A stretch of DNA of 5,156 nucleotides, from contig CAMFRR010000082.1 of the NCBI GenBank assembly GCA_945982095.1, positions 1 to 5,156 of the forward strand, written 5' to 3'. Under the pieces are notes generated by a model, which was not told where the DNA came from, did not search any database, and saw only the letters and a program-made list of their open reading frames with translations. The position numbers and the translations under genes are program-made. The number at the start of each line of letters is the position of its first letter. The stretch's first letter is position 1. Shown here in pieces: positions 1-5,156 of this stretch. The stretch is from an uncultured Bacteroidales bacterium. GTDB lineage: Bacteria > Bacteroidota > Bacteroidia > Bacteroidales > UBA932.

Positions 1-46
1 TACACGTAAGGAGTCGTCGGCAGCGTCAGATGTGTATAAGAGACAG
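1..46 (+). other. Illumina Nextera (Tn5) sequencing adapter, not genomic
   Basis: The first 46 bases are library adapter left on the contig. Bases 1-5 (TACAC) match the 3' end of the P5 flow-cell primer. Bases 6-13 (GTAAGGAG) match a standard i5 index (S505, from memory). Bases 14-27 (TCGTCGGCAGCGTC) are the Nextera read-1 overhang. Bases 28-46 (AGATGTGTATAAGAGACAG) are the complete 19-base Tn5 mosaic end. The order primer, index, overhang, mosaic end is that of a finished library molecule, so this is not a natural Tn5 element. Real genomic sequence begins at base 47. The adapter adds six false codons and a false stop to the minus-strand gene that follows. Confidence 0.98.
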
Positions 47-952
47 CATAGGCAGTTCGAAATGGAATGAAATAGCTGATACCCCGCTCTGGGTGGCGCT
101 GCGGTAGGGGAGTACGCATAGGTCGCTGCCGCTGAAGTACTGCGCCACTTCGCTGTCCTTGATGTAGCTGAGACGGCAATGTACCTTGTGCTCCGGGCTG
201 AGAGTGTCAATCAGGGCCTGATACCTGTCGAAGCTTCCGTAAGGTTCTCCGGCTATAATGAGCTGGTATTCAGTAGGATCTAGCATCCCGAATGCTTCCA
301 GAAGCAGGTCCAGACCCTTGTATTCGCGTATGAGCCCGAAGAACAGCAGGGTTCTTTTGCCCGGATCCAGCCCCAGCCTTGTGAGGGCCTCGGCTCTCGG
401 CAGTTTTGCGCCGAAATGTGAATATAGAGGGTGGGGGATGACTGTATATTTCATGTCCGGCCTCAGTGTCAGCAAATCCTTTGCCACGGCATCACACAGG
501 GTGACGGAAGCGCTGCTGCCGCTGAGGAAATAGAGGTTGAGGGCCTTGTCGAAAAAATGGGACTCGTGAGGTATTACATTGTCCAATATGGAAATGACGG
601 TAATTCCCTTGCGTTTCAAAGCCCTTGTGATGGAACCCAGTGAAGGGGCAAACCAGCTCATCCAGTAACGCACTATCACCAGTTCAGGTTCCCAGGCCAG
701 TATGGCCTTGCAGGTGCTGTAAAAAGTCAGCGGATTGACCGTGTCAAGGACCGCTGTGCTTTGCACGGCCTTGGCCTGGTCATCCGCTGTGACATATTGC
801 GTCTTTCCCGGAAACAGCAACTCCGGATATTGGCGCTTGAAATTGAAAGCCTTGACTTCGTTGTCCTTTCCCAATTCGCAAAGCAGCTCGGCGTTGAATT
901 GGGAAATACCGCCTCTATAGGGGTAGAAACATGATAGTATGGCTATTTTCAA
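47..952 (-). CDS. GT4-family glycosyltransferase, C-terminus missing at contig edge
   Basis: A GT-B fold glycosyltransferase of the GT4 (group 1) type, likely transferring a sugar from a nucleotide-sugar donor during surface polysaccharide or glycoconjugate synthesis in the cytoplasm; donor and acceptor cannot be told. 302 genomic residues remain. The N-terminal Rossmann half begins MKIAILSCFYPYRGGISQFN, with the glycine-rich loop at 13-15 and NVIPHE at 125-130 at the expected active-site histidine position. The donor half has FFGLIREYKGLDLLLEAF (204-221), carrying the phosphate-binding R209 and K212, then a Y...D.EVAQYFSGSDLCVLPYRSATQSG block (263-290). Some 70 C-terminal residues are missing for a usual length near 370-380. 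The start is TTG (952-950): an in-frame stop lies two codons upstream and no ATG follows until residue 98. Six bases separate it from the lipoprotein gene upstream, so the two are probably cotranscribed. The apparent stop at 28-26 is adapter-derived. Confidence 0.9.
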
Positions 953-958
953 TTTGAA

Positions 959-1558
959 TTATTCGGCTTTTTTGTTTGCTACGTATTCTTTGTTGAGGCC
1001 TTCGATGATCTCGTTTGTGATATCAAGTGAAGGGTCGGCCACAATTACAGGAACGCTGGCCTGGTTGGTAAGTATCATGGCATAGCCTTTCTCGATATTG
1101 TAATTCTCAACGAAAGTCTTGATGGCATCGGCAAGCTGGTTCATCATCACAGTCTGCTCTTCCATGATCTCAGCCTGTTTCTGCTGTGCGAACTGCTGGA
1201 AAGCCTGCTCCTGCTCAGCGAGTTTCTGCTGCTGTGCCTGGGCGGTAGCGCTGGTCATGAGACCTTTGTTGATTTTGTTCTGGAAGCTGGCAATGCCGTC
1301 CTCGAGGCTTTTCTGACGGCGGTTGATCTCCTTCTGTATGGTTGCAACCTTGGCTTCTACCTCACTGCGTTTGTCATTGGCCATGTCGTACTGATCCAAT
1401 ACGCGGTCCAGGTCGAAATAAACTATGCTGCCGGCAGCTGCTGTGGCTACTGTGGCCTGCTCTTCTGCGCTTTCTTTTGTCTCACTTGTGTTCTGGCAGC
1501 CGCTGAGGCCGATCATTGAAACGGCCATCAGGCCGAGAATTGCTTGGATTTTTTTCAT
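959..1558 (-). CDS. Skp/OmpH-like periplasmic chaperone, predicted lipoprotein
   Basis: A 199-residue protein of the OmpH/Skp family, which holds unfolded outer-membrane proteins in the periplasm for delivery to the BAM complex. Residues 1-20 form a lipoprotein signal peptide: KK, a hydrophobic stretch, then lipobox LSGC with C21 as the lipidated cysteine. A low-complexity linker (22-43) leads to IVYFDLDRVLDQYD (45-58), the typical first strand of the family. A long charged, glutamine-rich predicted coiled coil (about 60-145) would form the tentacle. The C-terminal segment closes the body with GYAMILTN (158-165) and PSLDITNEIIEGLNKEY (176-192). Classical Skp is soluble, so lipidation is a variation. 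The residues after C21 (QNTSE) lack an immediate acidic cluster of the kind linked to surface export in Bacteroidetes, so a periplasm-facing anchor is inferred. The ATG at 1558 directly precedes the signal peptide. It sits downstream of pdxJ and six bases before the glycosyltransferase. Confidence 0.88.
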   Translation of the reverse strand: MKKIQAILGLMAVSMIGLSGCQNTSETKESAEEQATVATAAAGSIVYFDLDRVLDQYDMANDKRSEVEAKVATIQKEINRRQKSLEDGIASFQNKINKGLMTSATAQAQQQKLAEQEQAFQQFAQQKQAEIMEEQTVMMNQLADAIKTFVENYNIEKGYAMILTNQASVPVIVADPSLDITNEIIEGLNKEYVANKKAE

Positions 1559-1597
1559 ACTGTATTTTATTGTTACTATTTTTTGCGTGGCAAATTA

Positions 1598-1629
1598 CAA
1601 ATATATTAAAAAAAGTTAATCTCTGCAAG
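1598..1629 (-). promoter_or_regulatory. Candidate Bacteroidetes-type promoter for the lipoprotein and glycosyltransferase genes
   Basis: Read on the minus strand, TATATTTG (1605-1598) matches the Bacteroidetes sigma-ABfr -7 consensus TAnnTTTG exactly. CTTG (1629-1626) lies 20 bases upstream and matches the -33 TTTG element at three of four bases. Initiation would fall near 1590, leaving a leader of roughly 30 bases before the ATG at 1558. The -33 part lies inside the end of pdxJ. The call rests on motif and position only; read-through from pdxJ across the 47-base gap is equally possible. Confidence 0.45.
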
Positions 1630-2325
1630 ATATGCCTGTATGCTTTTCTCCAGTCCCATATAGAGGGCGTCACATATGAGGGCATGACCTATGGACACCT
1701 CGTCAGTCCAATCAATGCTTTGAACGAAATATCTCAGGTTCCCCAGGCTGAGGTCATGGCCTGCATTGAGCCCCAGTCCGCATTCCCTGGCCTTGAGTGC
1801 TGCGGCGACATAAGGGGCGATTGCTTCTTCCCTATTTTTGGCGTAGTTGCGTGCATAGGCCTCGGTGTAGAGTTCAACCCTGTCGGCTCCGCAGGCGCTG
1901 GCTCCCTCAACCATCACGGGGTCAGGATCCACAAAGATGGAAGTGCGTATTCCTGCCTTTTTGAAACGGGAACATATGTCAGTGAGGAAGTCCCTGTTCT
2001 TTATGGTGTCCCATCCGGCGTTGGAAGTTATGGCGTCGTGCGCGTCCGGCACCAGAGTGACTTGTGCAGGGCGTACTTCCAGCACCAGCTCGATGAATGA
2101 AGGAATGGGATTGCCTTCAATGTTGAATTCAGTGCTGATAGCGGGTTTTATCTCCCTTACATCGCTGTAACGTATATGTCTCTCGTCGGGGCGCGGATGT
2201 ACTGTTATGCCCTGGGCTCCGAAACTTTCGCAATCGAGAGCCGCCTGCAGCACATTGGGCATGTTTCCACCGCGGGCATTGCGTATCGTTGCGATTTTAT
2301 TTATATTAACGCTAAGTTTTGTCAT
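1606..2325 (-). CDS. pdxJ: Pyridoxine 5'-phosphate synthase
   Basis: PdxJ condenses 3-amino-2-oxopropyl phosphate (1-amino-acetone 3-phosphate) with 1-deoxy-D-xylulose 5-phosphate to form pyridoxine 5'-phosphate, the ring-closing step of the DXP-dependent vitamin B6 pathway, in the cytoplasm. The 239-residue length is normal for this TIM-barrel enzyme. Visible family motifs are [13 protein letters not shown] (7-19), HPRPDERHI (43-51), NIEGNP (68-73), TSNAGWD (100-106), FVDPD (131-135), ELYTE (151-155), [12 protein letters not shown] (186-197) and [11 protein letters not shown] (211-221). H43, E70 and H190 fall where the E. coli catalytic His45, Glu72 and His193 (from memory) are expected, so the enzyme looks intact. 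The ATG at 2325 begins the usual [10 protein letters not shown]. No Shine-Dalgarno sequence precedes it, as is normal in Bacteroidetes. It is divergent from nadK, an arrangement familiar from Bacteroidales. Confidence 0.97.
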   Translation of the reverse strand: MTKLSVNINKIATIRNARGGNMPNVLQAALDCESFGAQGITVHPRPDERHIRYSDVREIKPAISTEFNIEGNPIPSFIELVLEVRPAQVTLVPDAHDAITSNAGWDTIKNRDFLTDICSRFKKAGIRTSIFVDPDPVMVEGASACGADRVELYTEAYARNYAKNREEAIAPYVAAALKARECGLGLNAGHDLSLGNLRYFVQSIDWTDEVSIGHALICDALYMGLEKSIQAYLAEINFF

Positions 2326-2355
2326 AGTAAATATTATTTAGTATGTTTTGGGATG

Positions 2356-2363
2356 CAAAAATA
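2356..2363 (-). promoter_or_regulatory. Candidate -7 element of the pdxJ promoter
   Basis: On the minus strand, TATTTTTG (2363-2356), followed by C, matches the Bacteroidetes -7 consensus TAnnTTTG. It lies 30 bases before the pdxJ ATG, giving a leader of about 25 bases. No good TTTG is seen 19-21 bases upstream, so the -33 element is weak or absent. The position in the divergent gap supports the call; the AT-rich background weakens it. Confidence 0.45.
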
Positions 2364-2397
2364 CGACAATCTTCATTAATAATTGTAAATTAAATGC

Positions 2398-2405
2398 TAA
2401 ATTTG
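2398..2405 (+). promoter_or_regulatory. Candidate -7 element of the nadK-uppS promoter
   Basis: TAAATTTG (2398-2405) matches the Bacteroidetes -7 consensus TAnnTTTG and ends 29 bases before the nadK ATG at 2435. Transcription would then start near 2411, which excludes the longer upstream nadK reading frame from being translated. There is no clear TTTG at the -33 position. It is paired back to back with the pdxJ element, 34 bases apart, so the two promoters share one short gap of 109 bases. Confidence 0.45.
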
Positions 2406-2434
2406 AAAGATTGATTAATTACACAGCTACTTAC

Positions 2435-3259
2435 ATGAAGATTGCAGCCATATTGGGATATAAAGAAGATCTGAAATCGGACAAATTTCTTTCTCTGCAG
2501 GAAGCTATAATTTCCTGCGGCCACAGCCTCGAGGTTATGGAAACAGGACCAGAGGCTGATTCGGCTGAATTCAGCCTTCCGGAAGACACCGATATGCTCG
2601 TGTGCCTGGGAGGTGACGGCACTTACCTGCGCGGAGCCCTGATGGCGGCAAAGGCCGATGTCCCGATTCTGGGAGTTAATTTCGGCCATCTCGGTTTTCT
2701 CTCGGAGAACTCGCCTGAAGACACGGCCGAAGCCTTCAGGACAGGCAGTTTTGTACTTAAGGAAAGGAATATGCTCAATGTCTCTACTCCTGTAGGCAAT
2801 ATGCTGGCTGTTAATGAGATAGCAGTAAGGCGCAGCGGCCCGGCCATGCTGGGTGTGGTGGTAGGTATAGATGGAGTCGAGCTTCCCACTTGTTGGGGTG
2901 ACGGCATGGTGGTGGCCTCAGCGGCAGGCAGTACGGCCTACAATCTCAGTGTGGGCGGCCCCATAGTCTATCCTTCAGCGATGGTACATATCATCTCCCC
3001 CATTGCGCCCCACAACCTTAATGTAAGGCCACTGGTGGTTCCGAATGACAGAAACATAAGTCTGCGTTTCATATGCCGTGATGAATCTCTCATATTGAGC
3101 GCAGATACCAAGTCCGTGGTGCTGGACAGGAATGCCACCATAAACATATCAATGGCACAGTTTTCGCTTAAACGCCTTTGCCTCGGCGGGTCCAATTTCA
3201 TCCGGGCTTTGTGCGACAAGCTGTCCTGGGGAGAAGACAAGAGAAACGAAAGACAATAA
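2435..3259 (+). CDS. nadK: NAD kinase (ATP-dependent)
   Basis: NadK phosphorylates NAD+ at the 2' hydroxyl of its adenosine ribose to make NADP+, the sole route to NADP(H) in most bacteria; cytoplasmic. The 274-residue protein has the diagnostic GGDGT motif (59-63, catalytic D61) after a hydrophobic strand (MLVCL), then PILGVNFGHLGFLSE (77-91), the conserved NE pair (127-128) and the glycine-rich GDGMVVASAAGSTAYNLSVGGPIVYP (155-180), followed by SPIAPHNLNVRPLV (188-201). Length and motifs are those of an intact enzyme. I chose ATG 2435, giving MKIAAILGY, the normal first strand. The frame stays open back to a TTG at 2348, but those 29 residues resemble no part of the family and are encoded by AT-rich intergenic DNA holding the promoter. 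No Shine-Dalgarno is seen. It heads the plus-strand run, seven bases before uppS. Confidence 0.97.
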   Translation: MKIAAILGYKEDLKSDKFLSLQEAIISCGHSLEVMETGPEADSAEFSLPEDTDMLVCLGGDGTYLRGALMAAKADVPILGVNFGHLGFLSENSPEDTAEAFRTGSFVLKERNMLNVSTPVGNMLAVNEIAVRRSGPAMLGVVVGIDGVELPTCWGDGMVVASAAGSTAYNLSVGGPIVYPSAMVHIISPIAPHNLNVRPLVVPNDRNISLRFICRDESLILSADTKSVVLDRNATINISMAQFSLKRLCLGGSNFIRALCDKLSWGEDKRNERQ

Positions 3260-3266
3260 TATCAAG

Positions 3267-3965
3267 ATGGTTCCAGAACATGTGTCCATAATCATGGACG
3301 GAAACGGCCGTTGGGCCGTCAGCAAAGGACTTAACCGTTCAGCAGGTCATATAGAAGGTGTTGAATCTGTGCGCTGCATCCTGCGCGAAGCCGCAAAGTC
3401 AGGAGTCAAATACCTCTCGCTCTATGCTTTCAGCGAAGAGAACTGGAAACGCAGCGAGGCGGAAGTCAGTGCCTTGATGGATCTGATGATGAAATCCATG
3501 ATAGGGGAGATAGAGCTTATGTGCGAGGAAAAAGTGCGCTTCGTGGTGCTTGGCAACAGGTCCCGTCTTAGCGATGAACTCAACGGCACTATAGATGCCT
3601 GCATGGAAAAAACCAAAGATAACAAGGTCATAACCTTAGTCATATTCCTCAGTTACAGCGGAAAGTGGGATATACTCCAGGCCGCACGCCGAATCGCAGC
3701 CGATGCCGTTTCCGATCCCCATCTGGCTTCAAGGCTCTCAATGGAAGATTTTGACCGCTATCTTGTCACTGCGGATATTCCGGACCCGGACCTCATCATA
3801 CGCACCTCAGGCGAACAGCGCATCAGCAATTATCTGCTCTGGCAGGCTGCGTACAGCGAATTCTATTTTACAGACACGCTGTGGCCTGAATTCCGTGAAG
3901 AAGAATGGAAGAAAGCTCTCGATGCATATGCAAAACGGGACCGCAGATATGGAAAAACCAAATAA
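3267..3965 (+). CDS. uppS: Undecaprenyl diphosphate synthase (cis-prenyltransferase)
   Basis: UppS adds isopentenyl diphosphate units in cis to farnesyl diphosphate, making the C55 undecaprenyl diphosphate that, once dephosphorylated, carries peptidoglycan and surface-glycan intermediates across the inner membrane. The 232-residue protein has HVSIIMDGNGRWA (5-17, catalytic D11), FSEENWKR (55-62), and the C-terminal substrate-binding block RTSGEQRISNYLLWQ (179-193) followed by AAYSEFYFTDTLWPEF (194-209). The middle motif reads TLVIFLSYSGKWDI (123-136), with F127 where an alanine is usual. The N-terminus is short: only four residues precede the HV of the first motif, against about 12-20 in many relatives. 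The frame is open upstream into nadK but without an ATG or GTG nearby, so ATG 3267 is preferred. The seven-base gap to nadK implies cotranscription. Confidence 0.96.
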   Translation: MVPEHVSIIMDGNGRWAVSKGLNRSAGHIEGVESVRCILREAAKSGVKYLSLYAFSEENWKRSEAEVSALMDLMMKSMIGEIELMCEEKVRFVVLGNRSRLSDELNGTIDACMEKTKDNKVITLVIFLSYSGKWDILQAARRIAADAVSDPHLASRLSMEDFDRYLVTADIPDPDLIIRTSGEQRISNYLLWQAAYSEFYFTDTLWPEFREEEWKKALDAYAKRDRRYGKTK

Positions 3966-3971
3966 TTGGTG

Positions 3972-3979
3972 TATATTTG
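3972..3979 (+). promoter_or_regulatory. Candidate -7 element upstream of bamA
   Basis: TATATTTG (3972-3979), followed by C, matches the Bacteroidetes -7 consensus TAnnTTTG in the 66-base gap between uppS and bamA. It ends 52 bases before the bamA ATG. No TTTG is found at the -33 spacing, which would lie inside the end of uppS. A second, poorer match (TTTATTTG, 3993-4000) lies closer to bamA. This may be an internal promoter that lets bamA be expressed apart from nadK-uppS; it is a motif-only call. The gap shows no clear terminator hairpin. Confidence 0.35.
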
Positions 3980-4031
3980 CGAGATTGAGTATTTTATTTG
4001 AAACAATAAGAAAAGACAAGATAGTTTGCAG

Positions 4032-5156
4032 ATGAAATTGAGGTTGTTGATGACGGCGCTTGTACTCCTGCTTGTGAGCATTTTGGCTCATGCGGCAGGG
4101 GATGACGGGGTAGCTGTCAATTACGGTGCTCCAAAGAAATATATAGTTGCGGGTGTGGATTGCCAGGGCTTGAACTATTACAGCAAGGAACAGGTAATTC
4201 AGGTTTCGGGCCTGCGTCCGGGTATGGAAGTTACGATTCCGGGTGACGGCATAAGCAATATAGTGAAACGTCTTTGGATGCAGCGCTTCTTTGAGGATGT
4301 GTCTTTGAGCATTGACCACCTCAGCGAGAAGGGAGATTCGGTGTACCTTATGCTCAACATCAAGGAGAGACCAAGGATTTCCCGCTTCACTTTCACCGGC
4401 ATAAAGAATTCTGAGGAGAAAGATCTGAGGGAAAGGCTCACCATCAAACGCGGTCAGGCTTTTTCCGACTATATTTCATCCGCCAGCGTAGACATCATCA
4501 AGCGTTACTACAAGGAAAAAGGCTTCCAACTTTGCGAAGTTGATGTGATGACCAAGAAGGATACCATGGTCCGCGGTGCGGTGCGTGTCAATTTCCATAT
4601 CAACAAGGGTCAGAAAGTGCGTATCAAGACCATAACATTCGAAGGCAACGACAATGTAAAGGACGCCAAGCTGATGCGCAGCATGAAGAAGACCAGGGAT
4701 ATAAGGCTCATGAACTTCTTCAAGAGCAAGAAGTTCGTGGAGAAAGAATATCCAAATGATAAGAGGAACCTTATAAGTACCTTCAACGAAGCAGGTTATC
4801 GTGATGCCCGCATTGTAAAGGACTCAATATTCTATGTGGAGCCCAACAGGTTGCAGATAGACTTCAAGTTCGAGGAAGGCAAGAAATACTATTTCAGGAA
4901 CATCACCTGGACAGGCAACTCAGTCTATCCTTCCGAGACCCTCAATGAAATACTCAAGATCAAGAAAGGAGACGTGTATGACGTGGTCACCATGCAGAAA
5001 CGACTCTACGGAGGCGAGAAGCAGACAGACTACGACGTAAACAAGCTTTACAAGGACAACGGCTACCTCTTCTTCTCTGTGACTCCTGTGGAGGTAAATA
5101 TTCAGGGTGACAGCGTGGATGTGGAAATGCGCATCGTGGAGGGCAAGCCTGCTTAT
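4032..5156 (+). CDS. bamA: Outer-membrane assembly factor BamA, N-terminal part (runs off window)
   Basis: BamA is the core of the BAM complex, an Omp85 protein that folds and inserts beta-barrel proteins into the outer membrane. The frame is open for 375 codons to the window end. Residues 1 to about 21 are a Sec signal peptide (MKLRLLMTALVLLLVSILAH, then AAGDD; cleavage probably after AHA or HAA). Four POTRA repeats follow: about 37-113 (ending YLMLNIKERPRI), 114-194 (ISRFTFTGI to VNFHINKGQ), 195-283 (VRIKTITFEGN to IDFKFEEGK) and 285-373 (YYFRNITWTGN to VEMRIVEGK). Each ends with the family's hydrophobic strand and E/K-G turn. POTRA5 would begin at the window edge, and the 16-strand barrel lies beyond. 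ATG 4032 is the only start fitting the signal peptide. It follows uppS by 66 bases, the order seen in Bacteroidales. Confidence 0.95.
   Translation, partial: MKLRLLMTALVLLLVSILAHAAGDDGVAVNYGAPKKYIVAGVDCQGLNYYSKEQVIQVSGLRPGMEVTIPGDGISNIVKRLWMQRFFEDVSLSIDHLSEKGDSVYLMLNIKERPRISRFTFTGIKNSEEKDLRERLTIKRGQAFSDYISSASVDIIKRYYKEKGFQLCEVDVMTKKDTMVRGAVRVNFHINKGQKVRIKTITFEGNDNVKDAKLMRSMKKTRDIRLMNFFKSKKFVEKEYPNDKRNLISTFNEAGYRDARIVKDSIFYVEPNRLQIDFKFEEGKKYYFRNITWTGNSVYPSETLNEILKIKKGDVYDVVTMQKRLYGGEKQTDYDVNKLYKDNGYLFFSVTPVEVNIQGDSVDVEMRIVEGKPAY

Noticed and set aside
28..46. A Tn5 mosaic end as a sign of a real mobile element.
   Set aside because: It is joined to a P5 primer tail, an i5 index and the Nextera overhang, which only occur together in a sequencing library; no transposase or second end is present.
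1516..2100. A 194-codon open frame on the plus strand opposite pdxJ and the lipoprotein gene start.
   Set aside because: It is antisense to pdxJ, whose full set of catalytic motifs is intact, and its translation has no recognisable fold, signal or motif. It arises from the base composition of the real gene.
2375..2420. Short AT-rich repeats (ATTAAT twice; AAATT / AATTT inverted) in the pdxJ-nadK gap, possibly an operator.
   Set aside because: They are only five or six bases long in very AT-rich DNA and are expected by chance; there is no support for a binding site.
2348..2434. A 29-residue N-terminal extension of nadK from a TTG at 2348.
   Set aside because: It covers the intergenic promoter region, has no family similarity, and the ATG at 2435 gives the standard NadK N-terminus.
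3703..4035. Plus-strand open frame overlapping the end of uppS and the gap before bamA.
   Set aside because: It is out of frame with uppS, whose C-terminal motifs run intact to 3965, and it shows no protein-like features of its own.
3807..4319. A 170-codon minus-strand open frame across the uppS end, the gap and the bamA start.
   Set aside because: It crosses two genuine genes on the other strand and an AT-rich gap, with no recognisable domain.
1..5156. Possibility of a new defence, mobile or otherwise undescribed system.
   Set aside because: All genomic genes in the window belong to known families, mainly core metabolism and envelope biogenesis. No gene of unknown family, repeat array, reverse transcriptase, recombinase or structured RNA was seen.

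Overview
The window is a contig end from a Bacteroidetes genome, probably Bacteroidales and probably a short-read (meta)genome assembly. The evidence is the divergent pdxJ / nadK-uppS-bamA gene order known from that order, start codons without Shine-Dalgarno sequences, and a TAnnTTTG-type -7 promoter element in each of the three intergenic gaps longer than 40 bases. Base composition is roughly half G+C, with AT-rich gaps. Genus cannot be decided from the sequence.

Layout. Bases 1-46 are not genomic: they are the end of an Illumina P5 primer, an i5 index and the Nextera/Tn5 adapter. On the minus strand follow a GT4-type glycosyltransferase cut by the contig edge (47-952), a Skp/OmpH-like lipoprotein (959-1558) and pdxJ, pyridoxine 5'-phosphate synthase (1606-2325). 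A 109-base AT-rich divergent promoter region (2326-2434) separates these from a plus-strand run: nadK (2435-3259), uppS (3267-3965) and the 5' part of bamA (4032 to the window end). No gene-free stretch exceeds 109 bases, and I see no RNA gene, insertion sequence, CRISPR array or clear terminator.

How the genes fit together. UppS makes undecaprenyl diphosphate, the lipid carrier for peptidoglycan and surface glycans. BamA inserts outer-membrane beta-barrel proteins, and a Skp-like periplasmic chaperone would deliver such clients to it. The glycosyltransferase probably builds a surface polysaccharide or glycoconjugate. NadK (NADP+ supply) and PdxJ (vitamin B6) are core metabolism. This is largely a housekeeping and envelope-biogenesis locus. 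I found no convincing new biological system. The most important observation is the adapter contamination, which gives the glycosyltransferase a false C-terminus and stop codon.
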